Source: Myxococcus guangdongensis
GTDB lineage: Bacteria; Myxococcota; Myxococcia; Myxococcales; Myxococcaceae
Assembly: GCF_024198255.1 (NCBI RefSeq)
Contig: NZ_JAJVKW010000012.1
Location: forward strand, 307,458 to 371,457
Reading direction: 5' to 3'
DNA: 64,000 nt
The notes below the pieces were generated by a model. It was not told where the DNA came from and ran no database searches. It saw only the letters and a list, made by a program, of their open reading frames with translations. Below, piece by piece: positions 55,710 through 63,810 of the stretch (position 1 is the stretch's first letter; each line of letters begins with the position of its first letter). A program made the translations under genes and the position numbers.

Positions 55710-56234
55710 ATGAGTGAGCAAGGCTATCCAGTCACGGTGGCGGTGCGGCGCCCCGATGGTCGCGTGGAGCAGGTGCGCGTGGGCACGGCGTTCAGGAGCG
55801 AGGAAGGCTTCACGCTGCGGATGGGAGAGTTGTCCATTGGCTCGACGCCGGACGCGGCCTCCGCGGCGCCCCGTCGGTCGGCGCCGAGCGCGGGTGGTGG
55901 CGGTGGTGGCGGGGACGGAATGGTGTTCCCGAACTACGGCCGCAGCAAGGGCGCGCCCGTCTCGGGAGCGAGCATGCAGGACCTGGAGTTCTACGCGAAT
56001 GGTGCGCGCCGTTCGCTGAACGACCCGAGCAAGTCGCGCTGGCACGACAAGGAGCGCCAGCTGCTCTCCGCCATCGAGGCGGAGATGGCGCGTCAGCAGG
56101 GCGGCGGCGGTGGCAGCGAGGGTGGCGGCTACGGCGGCGGTCGTGGTGGTGGCGACAGCTTCGGTGGCCGCGGTGGTGGTGGCTACCAGGACGATGTCCC
56201 GCCGCCCAACGACGACGACAACATCCCGTTCTGA
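55710..56234 (+). CDS. Protein with SSB-like acidic tail and Gly-rich linker
   Basis: A 174-residue protein. Residues 1-60 form a small beta domain (YPVTVAVRRPDGRVEQVRVG to LRMGELSIGST); residues about 95-135 hold a helical segment (LEFYANGARRSLNDPSKSRW) rich in Arg; residues 135-160 are a Gly-rich linker; and the last seven residues are DDDNIPF. That C-terminus closely matches the SSB C-terminal tip (DDDIPF), which recruits repair and replication proteins. No canonical OB-fold can be seen, so it may mimic or cooperate with SSB. The ATG at 55710 begins the domain; the frame extends upstream without a good start. Confidence 0.8.
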   Translation: MSEQGYPVTVAVRRPDGRVEQVRVGTAFRSEEGFTLRMGELSIGSTPDAASAAPRRSAPSAGGGGGGGDGMVFPNYGRSKGAPVSGASMQDLEFYANGARRSLNDPSKSRWHDKERQLLSAIEAEMARQQGGGGGSEGGGYGGGRGGGDSFGGRGGGGYQDDVPPPNDDDNIPF

Positions 56235-56335
56235 GTCCGGAGCAGTCCTCACGGGCACCGTCGAGCGCGGTGCCCGTGTTCGGCAACCCAGGAGGCGTGA
56301 CCTCGAACGCCCCGGGCTGCGCGAGCGCAGCACGT

Positions 56336-58192
56336 TCAAGCCACGGCGCGAATCTCTCCCGCGTAGGGCAACCACACGGTGAAGGTGGTGCCCTGGCCGA
56401 CGGTGCTGTGCACGATGACCTCGCCGTGGTGACCATCGACGATGCGTCGGACGATGGCGAGCCCCAGCCCGGTGCCACTGGCGCGCGTGGTGAAGAACGG
56501 CTCGAAGATGCGCTGTTGCAGCTCGTTCGTCATCCCATGCCCGGTGTCGGAGATGGTGAGCCGGGCGTGAGGCGTGCCCGAGCGGACATCCGTCTCGATG
56601 CGGGTGACCAGGCTGCCACCGGCCGGCATGGCCTGCACGGCGTTGGTGAACAGGTTGGTGAGCGCCACGTGGAGCAGGTGCGCGTCGAGCGCGATGGGCG
56701 GCAGCGTCTCGTCCAAATCTCGCGACACGTTGATGCCCGAGCCCCCCGAGCGCAGCGACGCCACGAGCGCGCCCTCCACCACGGGCCCGAGTGACTGACT
56801 TCGCAGCCGGGGCTCGACGGGGCGGGTGAAGTCGAGCAGGTCATTGACGAGCAGGGCCAGTCGTTCGACCTCCTCGTCCATGATGTCCATCAGGGAGCCA
56901 GTGGGGCCGGTGGCCATCTGGGGCGTCAGGCGTCGGATGGCGGCGAGCGCGTTGGAGATGGCGCCCAGCGGATTGCGGACCTCGTGGGCCACGGTAGCGC
57001 TCAGCTCGCCGAGCGCGGCCATGCGCTCGCGCTGCACCAGGGTGGCCTGGGTGGCGGCGAGGGTCTGCAGCGACTGACGCAGCTCCTGGTTGAGGTGGCT
57101 GACCTCCTCCTGGGCGCGGCGTCGCTCACTGAGGGCGCTGGCGAGCAGCAGTCCGGACACGCTGGCCACGGCGAGGAAGGACTGGAGGAAGGTGAGGCTG
57201 TCGTTGTGCCACGCGAACTGGGCGAACGGGCCGTTGCCCAGGGCGGTGTGCAGCAGGGACAGCGAGGACATCACCGCGGCGGCCATGGTGATGCCCCGGG
57301 CCTCGAAGCGCAGGGCGGCCCACAGCAGGAACGGGAACGTCAGGTACGTCACCGGATGGAAGGTGGCGGGAGGCGCGGCCGACGGCGGCATGCGGAACAC
57401 CCAGTGGGTGGCCACGCCGAGCAGCAGCAGGAGCGCCATCAGCTCCAGTCGTCGCTGCCGGTTCCAGCCGCTGGTCCCCCGCGCCGTCCAGGTGAGCAGC
57501 AGGGGCGCGACGAGCAGCACGCCCATGGCGTTGCCCACCCAGAATACCCGCCACGACGGCCAGAAGTCCTGGGGGGAAAGGCGCTGCTCGGACAGCAGCA
57601 TGCTCATGCCCAGGCTCGCGCTGAGCAGGGTGGCGCCCAGGGCGCCCAGCCCCACCAGTCCCAGCACATCGCGCACGCGGTCCATCGACGGGTGGAAGCG
57701 GACCACCCGGCGCAGCATCAGCGCTCCGACCATGGCCTCCAGCAGGTTGCCCGCGGCGATGACGAAGCCGGTGGAGGTGACGGGCCCGTGGGCGGAGCCC
57801 ACCGCGAAGGGTTCGACCAGGATGGCGGCCAGCACGAGTGCGGGCCACTCACGGTGCCGCGTGAGCAGCAGCCCCGCGAGCGCCACGCCACTGGACGGCC
57901 ACATGGCGGAGACGCGCTCGGGAGGAAACGCCAGCACCGCGCCCAGCCGTGCTCCCAGCGCATATGCGGCCGTGAAGAGCACCAGCCGGAGGACGGGCTG
58001 CCAGCGGCGGGGGATGGACTCGAGCGAGGGCACGACCCATTCGTCGACCGGGCACCCGCTCTGGGAGTGCGCGGTCCCGCGACGCCTTTCGGAGGCGCAC
58101 ACTGGCACGGTCCCGAGCACCCCGGGAAGTATCCGGGAAATCCCCGAGCCCCAGCCGGGAACCCGCGGGGCCCCTGGCGTGTCCAGTGCCAT
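56336..58192 (-). CDS. Membrane histidine kinase with MASE1 domain
   Basis: A 618-residue sensor kinase. The N-terminal half is a multi-helix MASE1-type integral-membrane sensor (about eight segments, e.g. RLGAVLAFPPERVSAMWPSS and VFWVGNAMGVLLVAPLLL), followed by a coiled linker, HisKA with phospho-acceptor His in TVAHEVRNPLGAI, and a full HATPase domain (NLFTNAVQAM, DTGHGM, GTGLGLAIV). No receiver domain is fused or adjacent. Start is uncertain: the ATG at 58192 and a GTG near 58033 both lack strong ribosome sites; the membrane domain begins near the latter. Confidence 0.88.
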   Translation of the reverse strand: MALDTPGAPRVPGWGSGISRILPGVLGTVPVCASERRRGTAHSQSGCPVDEWVVPSLESIPRRWQPVLRLVLFTAAYALGARLGAVLAFPPERVSAMWPSSGVALAGLLLTRHREWPALVLAAILVEPFAVGSAHGPVTSTGFVIAAGNLLEAMVGALMLRRVVRFHPSMDRVRDVLGLVGLGALGATLLSASLGMSMLLSEQRLSPQDFWPSWRVFWVGNAMGVLLVAPLLLTWTARGTSGWNRQRRLELMALLLLLGVATHWVFRMPPSAAPPATFHPVTYLTFPFLLWAALRFEARGITMAAAVMSSLSLLHTALGNGPFAQFAWHNDSLTFLQSFLAVASVSGLLLASALSERRRAQEEVSHLNQELRQSLQTLAATQATLVQRERMAALGELSATVAHEVRNPLGAISNALAAIRRLTPQMATGPTGSLMDIMDEEVERLALLVNDLLDFTRPVEPRLRSQSLGPVVEGALVASLRSGGSGINVSRDLDETLPPIALDAHLLHVALTNLFTNAVQAMPAGGSLVTRIETDVRSGTPHARLTISDTGHGMTNELQQRIFEPFFTTRASGTGLGLAIVRRIVDGHHGEVIVHSTVGQGTTFTVWLPYAGEIRAVA

Positions 58193-58329
58193 GGGTCCAA
58201 GATGTCTCGGCACTCGGAGTGCGCAATCACTCGCAACCCTGGCGTTACCGGTCTCGAGGAGGCCTCGTCGAGTGGAGCGGCTCCGCACTCGAAGTCAATG
58301 TATCGCCGGAGCTGCTTCAATTCCGCAGC

Positions 58330-58425
58330 AAGCCGCTTCATTTATGAAGCGCCACGGTCCTCCGTGTGAATCCAGAGGGTTGTGATGGCTCGATGGCGAG
58401 AGGCTCTTCAAGAGTGAAGCGGCTT
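58330..58425 (+). promoter_or_regulatory. Two CTTCA-N4-TGAAG dyads, 70 bases apart, in inverted arms
   Basis: CTTCA-TTTA-TGAAG lies at 58336-58349 and CTTCA-AGAG-TGAAG at 58406-58419, centre to centre 70 bases, about seven helical turns. Outer arms AAGCCGCTTCA (58330-58340) and TGAAGCGGCTT (58415-58425) are complementary, so the two sites are mirror images. They sit in the gap between the divergent MASE1 kinase and the KAS III-like gene (start 58541). No gene lies in 58193-58540. Confidence 0.65.
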
Positions 58426-58540
58426 ACGGGTTGGCAGGCCGTCATTTCAAGGGCTTCGTATCTGGCGTGAATCCTGCTCGATGCAGCGGGCCAGGGAATC
58501 CCTCCCATCCGGCGTGGCTGTGAAAAAACGAGGCCATGAA

Positions 58541-59653
58541 ATGACACCCAATGTCTGTGTCGTCGGTGCCGGAGCATTTGTTCCATCGCGTCGGGTGAGC
58601 AACGCGCGCATCGCCAGGGCCATCCCCGGGTGGCCGGCGGAGCGCATCGAGGAGAAGCTGGGCATCCGTGAGCGGCGGTTCTTGTGGGACTTCGACGAGG
58701 CGACGGGGCGCGCGGTGCCTCCGCCGGAGGACGACGGCCACTACTACCCCGCGACGAACACGGACATGTGTGAGGTGGCGCTGCGCAAGGCGCTCGAGAG
58801 CTCGGGCGTGGACGCGAGGGAGCTCGACGCGCTCTTCGTCGTGACGTGCACGCCGGACGCGCCGCATTTCAACCACGACGCCATGGCGGTGCACCAGCGG
58901 CTGGGGCTGCGCGAGGACGCGTTCGCGCTGCTGGTGGATGATGGCTGCGGCGGCACGACGTACGTGTTGGACCTGGTGAAGAAGATGATGGACGGGGGCC
59001 GCTTCCGCACGGTGGCGGTGGTGGCGTCGGCCTTCACCTCGCCGCTGGTGAACCGGGAAGTGTACCAGGACGAGCTGCCACCGGGCCCCGGGCGGGCGAA
59101 GACGCTGCAGGGCTATCTGTCCATGTACGTGTTCGGGGACGGGGCGGGCGCGGTGGTGCTCCAGACGAAGGAGGACGCGCCAGGCGGGGCGGGCATCCTG
59201 GCCTCGTTCTCTGGCAACGCGCACGGGGACCTGGTCATCCGCAAGGGCGGCGGGACGTTGAAGCTGCCCTACCAGCCGGGGCGCTCGCGGCCGGCGGACA
59301 TGGCCTTCGTGGTGGATGGCTTCCGCGTGGCGCGCAGCTATCCGGAGTACATGCAGAAGTGCCTGGACGCGGTGTTGAGTCCTCGACCCGACCTGAAAGG
59401 TGAGGTGAAGCGGTACTACTTTCATCAACCGAACAAGCGGGTGATGGACGCGTTCGTGGCGCGCGCGGGACTCCCTGTGGAGGCGGTGGCCTGCAATGTC
59501 GACTTGTATGGCAATACGTCGGCCGCGGGGATGCTCATCCTGCTGGCGGAGGACCTGGCGGGAGGGAGGGTTCGCCTCGGGGGAGGGGACATCGTGTTGG
59601 TGGCGGCCGTTGGCGCGAACATCCACTACGGCGCGCAGCTCATCCGGTTGTAG
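58541..59653 (+). CDS. 3-oxoacyl-ACP synthase III-like thiolase-fold enzyme
   Basis: A 370-residue KAS III (FabH)-type condensing enzyme. Catalytic triad visible: Cys136 (DDGCGGTTYVL), His295 (YFHQPNKRVMD) and Asn325 (DLYGNTSAAG). Fold landmarks VFGDGAGAVVLQ and GGGDIVLVAAVGANIHYGAQ are present. Such enzymes start fatty-acid synthesis or work on specialised acyl chains; this one stands apart from fab genes and behind a paired operator, so a specialised acyl condensation is plausible. The ATG at 58541 follows CGAGG. Substrate is unknown. Confidence 0.9.
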   Translation: MTPNVCVVGAGAFVPSRRVSNARIARAIPGWPAERIEEKLGIRERRFLWDFDEATGRAVPPPEDDGHYYPATNTDMCEVALRKALESSGVDARELDALFVVTCTPDAPHFNHDAMAVHQRLGLREDAFALLVDDGCGGTTYVLDLVKKMMDGGRFRTVAVVASAFTSPLVNREVYQDELPPGPGRAKTLQGYLSMYVFGDGAGAVVLQTKEDAPGGAGILASFSGNAHGDLVIRKGGGTLKLPYQPGRSRPADMAFVVDGFRVARSYPEYMQKCLDAVLSPRPDLKGEVKRYYFHQPNKRVMDAFVARAGLPVEAVACNVDLYGNTSAAGMLILLAEDLAGGRVRLGGGDIVLVAAVGANIHYGAQLIRL

Positions 59654-59692
59654 ACTTCGGGTGCCTCCTTCCCCCCATGGAGACACCGTTTG

Positions 59693-60310
59693 ATGGCAGA
59701 CATGGCTCAGAAGTTGGACGTGCTCGAACCCCAACTCGCACGAGAGCTGGAGGAGCGCGTCTCGTTGGCGACGCGCGACGACACCGCGCGAGGACTGTTC
59801 TTCAATGGCGTACTTGGCGCGGTCAGGGTGCTCGGTGGCGAGGCCGCGGTGCAGCGTTGCCTCGCCGCTGCGGGAGAAAAGAAGTACACCGATTTCTTCA
59901 ACTACCCGGTGGAGGCGTACCTGAGGCTGGCCTTCACGGCGGCGCAGGTGATGGGGCCCCAGTTGGGTGGCTTCGACGCGGCGCTGCGGCGGATGGGCGT
60001 GCAGGCGACGGCGGACTTCCTGTCCTCGGCGGCGGGCAAGACGTTGCTCCTGCTGGCGTCGAACAGTCCGAAGCGGATGTTGGGCAACCTGCACTCGGGC
60101 TACAAGGCGGCGGTGAGCTACGGTGAGCGTGGCGTGACGTGGACGGGGGACACCAGTGGTGTCTTCACCATGAAGCGCGACTTCATGACGCCGGCCTATC
60201 ACGAGGGCGTGCTCCAGGCGGTCATCGAGGCCGTCGGTGGCAAGCAGGTGCGCGTGAGCGGCAAGAAGACGGGGCCGCTCGACGCCGAGTACACGCTGTC
60301 CTGGCAGTAG
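59693..60310 (+). CDS. TIGR02265 (DUF2378) family protein
   Basis: A 205-residue member of the Myxococcales-restricted paralogous family first noted in Myxococcus xanthus. Family-typical stretches are ARGLFFNGVLGAVRVLGGEA, YPVEAYLRLAFTAAQVMGPQ and the GVFTMKRDFMTPAYHEGVL region. Members have no known biochemical activity. No membrane segment or signal peptide is seen. The start is ATG 59693 (a TTG precedes it in frame). It may be coexpressed with the KAS III-like gene 39 bases upstream. Confidence 0.9.
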   Translation: MADMAQKLDVLEPQLARELEERVSLATRDDTARGLFFNGVLGAVRVLGGEAAVQRCLAAAGEKKYTDFFNYPVEAYLRLAFTAAQVMGPQLGGFDAALRRMGVQATADFLSSAAGKTLLLLASNSPKRMLGNLHSGYKAAVSYGERGVTWTGDTSGVFTMKRDFMTPAYHEGVLQAVIEAVGGKQVRVSGKKTGPLDAEYTLSWQ

Positions 60311-60378
60311 CCGTCCTGGCGCGCCGGGTGGGGAGGGACCTGGCGCGCGAGGAGGGTGGACTCTCGACGGAGGTGTCG

Positions 60379-60954
60379 ATGGCGCGGTGGCACGACGCAG
60401 TGGTGGCGTTGTTGTTCGCGGGTGCGTTCGAGGCGCGGGCGGAGTCGGAGGTCTTCCAGTTCCGCACGCAGGAGGATGCGACGAAGCCCGCGGATGCGGC
60501 GGCCTGCGCGGCGGCGCCCTTCGAGGCGACGGTGAAGCTGGGCGCGGGCATCTATGTGCCACGTGCTCGCGAGCAGGATGGCAAGTGGGTGGACCTGGGG
60601 CAGAAGAGCGTGGGCACCGCCACGGCCTGTCTGCGAATCACCCCGGGCACGCCGCTGGCGCCGGGGAACCAGGTGCCGGCCCACATGCGCTTCGTCCTCC
60701 CGGAGGGGACCTTCGCGGCCACGGGCACCTGCAACGTGGTGTCGAACGACGTCCCCGTCGCGGGGTTGGTGCTCGCCGGGTGCGCGCTGAAGCTGGTGGA
60801 GATGCCGGCGGGCTACGTGGGCGGTACGGTGTCGAGCACCAGTTCCTTCAACCCGAAGAAGCTGCCGGGGTACGCGACGGGCTCGTACTACACGCTCCTC
60901 GCGTATCGAGGCCCGCCGCCCAAGGCGGCCGGAGCCAAGGCCCCCACGCCCTGA
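60379..60954 (+). CDS. Hypothetical exported protein, 191 residues
   Basis: A signal peptide (about 1-20, VVALLFAGAFEARA) precedes a mature beta-rich domain with four Cys (ACAAAPFEATVKL, TACLRITPG, GTCNVVSND, AGCALKL), probably paired outside the cell. The ATG at 60379 has GGAGG five bases upstream. It follows the TIGR02265 gene by 68 bases. No family identified. Confidence 0.75.
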   Translation: MARWHDAVVALLFAGAFEARAESEVFQFRTQEDATKPADAAACAAAPFEATVKLGAGIYVPRAREQDGKWVDLGQKSVGTATACLRITPGTPLAPGNQVPAHMRFVLPEGTFAATGTCNVVSNDVPVAGLVLAGCALKLVEMPAGYVGGTVSSTSSFNPKKLPGYATGSYYTLLAYRGPPPKAAGAKAPTP

Positions 60955-61160
60955 GCCCTGGGGGACGGAGGAGCCTCCCGCGGTGGGTGGTCGCCGCGGT
61001 GAGGGTCTTCGAGTGAGCGCGGGCCGAGTCCTGGGTCGCGCGAGGAGTGCGCCCAGCGCGCCACCCCTTTCCGCCAGTGCGGGCTTCCGACGCTTTGGCC
61101 CCTGGCGCGCGGTGGAGCTCCATGCGCCTCGAATGGCTACCGGTGCGGCCCGGAGGCGGG

Positions 61161-61197
61161 CATTCGCTCCGATTTCGGAAATTCCGAAAGCGGAATG
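61161..61197 (+). promoter_or_regulatory. MarR-type operator
   Basis: TTTCGGAA-A-TTCCGAAA (61173-61189) is a perfect 17-base dyad, overlapped by ATTCCG-AAAG-CGGAAT (61181-61196). CATTC at 61161 and GAATG at 61193 extend the symmetry. It lies 26 bases before the MarR gene start, the usual place for autorepression. Confidence 0.7.
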
Positions 61198-61214
61198 ATT
61201 GTTGCGCGGGCATC

Positions 61215-61685
61215 ATGAAGCGGCTCAGATTCGTTCTGGAGGTCCACCGGGCCACGCATCGCATCGGCCTGTTCCTGGAGGGGGCGGTGCCTCCCCTGGG
61301 GCTCTCGCAGGGGGAGGCCCACTTGCTGGCGTACCTGGTGGAGGCGGGAGACACGTCGTTGAGCGAGCTGCACGCGGCCTTCGGGCACAAGCGCTCCACG
61401 TTGACCAGCTACATGGACCGGCTGGAGGCGAAGCGGTTGGTGAAGCGGGAGGCGCGGCCGGAGGACCGGCGCTCGTTCCAGGTCTCCCTGACGGGGCCGG
61501 GGAGGACCTTGGCGACGCGGGTGCATCGGCGCCTGGAGGCCCTGGAGGCGGTGGTGTTGGGACAGTTGGGGGAAGAGGACGTGGAGAGTTTGCGGACGGG
61601 ACTCGAGTCCATCGCGGAGGTGGACCGGGAGGAGCGCCCGTCCGAGGGCCCGAAGAGAAGGCGGACGAGGACACGGTCGACATGA
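61215..61685 (+). CDS. MarR-family transcriptional regulator
   Basis: A 156-residue winged-helix regulator. The HTH region (TSLSELHAAFGHKRSTLTSY, then MDRLEAKRLVKREARPEDRR with the family's wing sequence SFQVSLTGPG) is textbook. Residues 130-156 are basic. Upstream palindromes strongly suggest autoregulation. Its stop overlaps the start of the next gene (ATGA), which is therefore its probable target and partner. Confidence 0.93.
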   Translation: MKRLRFVLEVHRATHRIGLFLEGAVPPLGLSQGEAHLLAYLVEAGDTSLSELHAAFGHKRSTLTSYMDRLEAKRLVKREARPEDRRSFQVSLTGPGRTLATRVHRRLEALEAVVLGQLGEEDVESLRTGLESIAEVDREERPSEGPKRRRTRTRST

Positions 61686-62122
61686 GCGGGGATTGGAATC
61701 AGCTGGAAGACGCGGCCTTCGTGGCGGCGGTGGCCTCGGCCACGTATCCGGGGGAGCGCTTCGGGCACCGCGACCACCTGAGGTTGGCCTGGTGCTGCCT
61801 GCGTGAGGAGCAGGGGTTCGACCGCGGGCTGCGGCGGGTGCGGACGCTCATCCAGAACTACGCGGCCGCGCTCGGGGCCACGGGCAAGTACCACGAGACC
61901 CTCACCCGGGCCTGGATGGAGCTGGTCCACGTCGCGATGGAGCTCACCCCCGCGGCCCGGTCGCTCGAGCAGCTGCTGGAGGCGAATCCACACCTGATGG
62001 ACGCGAAGCTCCTGGCGAGGCACTACCAGAAGCAGACGCTCGACTCCGCCGAGGCGAGGGCGGCCTGGGTGGCGCCCGACGTCGCGCCGCTGCGGCCCCC
62101 GGCGGTGAGCCGCGCGCCCTGA
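61682..62122 (+). CDS. Conserved hypothetical protein coupled to MarR
   Basis: A 146-residue soluble helical protein: FGHRDHLRLAWCCLREEQGF and KYHETLTRAWMELVHVAMEL are His/Trp-rich segments that recur in a family of uncharacterised bacterial proteins; their function is unknown to me. The ATG at 61682 overlaps the MarR stop. Co-translation with MarR suggests it is a regulated effector or an enzyme for the ligand that MarR senses. Confidence 0.82.
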   Translation: MSGDWNQLEDAAFVAAVASATYPGERFGHRDHLRLAWCCLREEQGFDRGLRRVRTLIQNYAAALGATGKYHETLTRAWMELVHVAMELTPAARSLEQLLEANPHLMDAKLLARHYQKQTLDSAEARAAWVAPDVAPLRPPAVSRAP

Positions 62123-62174
62123 GTCGAGCGGGCGCGCCGGGGACTTCCAGAACCGGGCCTGTGTGTTGGCCGGG

Positions 62175-62657
62175 TCAGGGGGCGGCGGTGCCCCGCTCGC
62201 GCATGTACTTGTCGAGCGTCTTCCTGGCCTGGGCGCGGACCTGGTTTCGCAGGAGGGGCGTCCATCCGAGCACCAGCCCCGCGGGGCCGAGCGCCTGCCG
62301 AGACCAGGCCCAGAAGTCGAAGCGGTCACGGTGGCGGACAATCTTGCCGTCGCGGAACTCGAACTCCGCGTCGATGCGGTTGAGGACCTTCCGGCCGGTG
62401 GTGGAGAAGGTGTAGTTCGCGTCCCAGTGGGCGCGGCCGGAGCGGTCATCGGCCTGGATGTCGCGGAAGGTGAGCTCCAGGTCCTTGCCCCGCTCGCAGA
62501 GCATGCTCCACATGCCCGTGGTGCCGGCGTGGCGCAGGCCGACGAAGACCTCGTCGGTGAACTCCACATCAGGGTGGTAGCAGGCGTTCATGGCCTGCGC
62601 GTCGCGGCGCTGGAACGCCGAGTAGAAGTCGTTGAGGAGCTGAGCGTGCGGGTGCAT
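62175..62657 (-). CDS. SnoaL/NTF2-like protein
   Basis: A 160-residue single-domain protein with the family pattern LLNDFYSAFQRRDAQAMNAC, then YHPDVEFTDEVFVGLRHAGT, a strand run EFEFRDGKIVRHRDRFDFWA, and a C-terminal helix. The start at 62657 (MHPHAQ) fits the domain boundary. It is convergent with the MarR operon (52 bases apart) and divergent from the deformylase gene. Probably a ketosteroid-isomerase-like ligand-binding protein; ligand unknown. Confidence 0.85.
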   Translation of the reverse strand: MHPHAQLLNDFYSAFQRRDAQAMNACYHPDVEFTDEVFVGLRHAGTTGMWSMLCERGKDLELTFRDIQADDRSGRAHWDANYTFSTTGRKVLNRIDAEFEFRDGKIVRHRDRFDFWAWSRQALGPAGLVLGWTPLLRNQVRAQARKTLDKYMRERGTAAP

Positions 62658-62820
62658 GGCGGCGAGGTCTAGCAGACCTGGGGACCTCCGCGCTGGGAGG
62701 AGGTCCTCCCTTGAGGCGAGTGCCCTGGCGGGTTCGATGCCGGGGCTGGCCAGGGCCCCTCGTTCCGGGGGCATGCGGAATGGCGCGGCGAAGGTGGGGC
62801 GCACATGGCAGATTGCGCCC

Positions 62821-63330
62821 ATGGCTCGCGAAATCGTTATCTGGCCCAACAAGGTCCTGACCTCTCCCACGAAGCCCGTGACGGACTTCGGTCCCGCCCT
62901 CCAGACGCTCCTGGAGCAGATGGCCGAGTCCATGAAGGAAGCCGAGGGCATCGGCATCGCCGCCAACCAGGTGGGCGAGGCGCTTCGGGTCGCGCTGGTG
63001 GGGCGGGAGGACGGGACGTCCTTCGAAATCGTCAATCCCCAGGTCCTGGAGAAGAAGGAGCCCGTGAAGCTGGAGGAGGGGTGCCTCTCGGTTCCCCGGG
63101 AGTGGGAGAAGTGCCCGCGCTTCCACAAGGTCAAGGTCCGCTACCAGGACCGGACGGGGGAGTGGCACGAGTTGGAGGCGGAGGGGCGCCTCGCCCACAT
63201 CCTCCAGCATGAAATCGACCATCTGGATGGCCACGTCTTCGTGGACCACCTGTCCTCGCTGAAGCGCACGCTCATCCTGGACAAGATGAAGAAGCTCCAG
63301 AAGTCGAAGGCCCGTCAGAAGGAGAGCTGA
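62821..63330 (+). CDS. def: Peptide deformylase
   Basis: A 169-residue metalloenzyme that removes the formyl group from nascent protein N-termini. The three family motifs are complete: GIGIAANQ (43-50), EGCLS with metal-ligand Cys88, and HEIDH (130-134) with two His ligands and catalytic Glu131. Length is normal for PDF. The ATG at 62821 starts a compact protein; a longer frame upstream has no signal. It lies just ahead of the ribosomal RNA promoter region, a location seen for some translation genes. Confidence 0.95.
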   Translation: MAREIVIWPNKVLTSPTKPVTDFGPALQTLLEQMAESMKEAEGIGIAANQVGEALRVALVGREDGTSFEIVNPQVLEKKEPVKLEEGCLSVPREWEKCPRFHKVKVRYQDRTGEWHELEAEGRLAHILQHEIDHLDGHVFVDHLSSLKRTLILDKMKKLQKSKARQKES

Positions 63331-63446
63331 CCCGTCGAGGGGCAGCCGGAGCGACGAGCCGGACGATTCGGGGATGGGGTGGAAGGGCCTCCCCGGTTCC
63401 TCCAAGGGACCGGACCGGAAAATCCGCTGGGTGGATCATCCGGTAT

Positions 63447-63475
63447 TTGACGGACGAGATGTGACGAGGTAGTAA
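63447..63475 (+). promoter_or_regulatory. Possible first ribosomal RNA promoter
   Basis: TTGACG (63447-63452), a 17-base spacer and TAGTAA (63470-63475) resemble a sigma-70-type promoter, weaker in the -10 box than the three that follow. Confidence 0.35.
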
Positions 63476-63553
63476 CTGGACCCCTGCTCGTCGCCCTGGT
63501 GCTCCGGCCCTGGGGAACGAACAACGGGGGAAGAAAAAGGTCGACGAAGGTTG

Positions 63554-63581
63554 TTGACCTGGAACGCGGTGGTGATAGAAG
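63554..63581 (+). promoter_or_regulatory. Ribosomal RNA promoter, unit 1
   Basis: TTGACC, 16-base spacer, TAGAAG at 63576-63581, then the GC discriminator CCGCGCCCCT. An A-rich stretch upstream could be an UP element. The discriminator is typical of promoters under stringent control. Confidence 0.7.
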
Positions 63582-63660
63582 CCGCGCCCCTCGACGAACC
63601 GGTGAGCGCAGCAACCCACCGGGACGGACGAAAGAAATTAAACGGATCTGACCAAATAGG

Positions 63661-63690
63661 TTGACACGGGATGCGGCGAAGAGGTAGAAG
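63661..63690 (+). promoter_or_regulatory. Ribosomal RNA promoter, unit 2
   Basis: TTGACA, 18-base spacer, TAGAAG (63685-63690) and the same CCGCGCCCCT discriminator as unit 1. It begins 107 bases after unit 1. The A-rich AAAGAAATTAAA precedes it. Confidence 0.75.
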
Positions 63691-63780
63691 CCGCGCCCCT
63701 CCGGAAGAAAGCAGCGGAAGCCACTGGGCGGCGCTGGGGACTTCGGAGAGCAGCAAAGAAGAAAAGCTGAAACTGGGTGG

Positions 63781-63810
63781 TTGACAGCGGACGCGAAGAT
63801 AAAATAGAAG
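63781..63810 (+). promoter_or_regulatory. Ribosomal RNA promoter, unit 3
   Basis: TTGACA, 18-base spacer, TAGAAG (63805-63810), discriminator GGGCGCCCCG. It begins 120 bases after unit 2 and is the last promoter before the leader. Confidence 0.75.
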
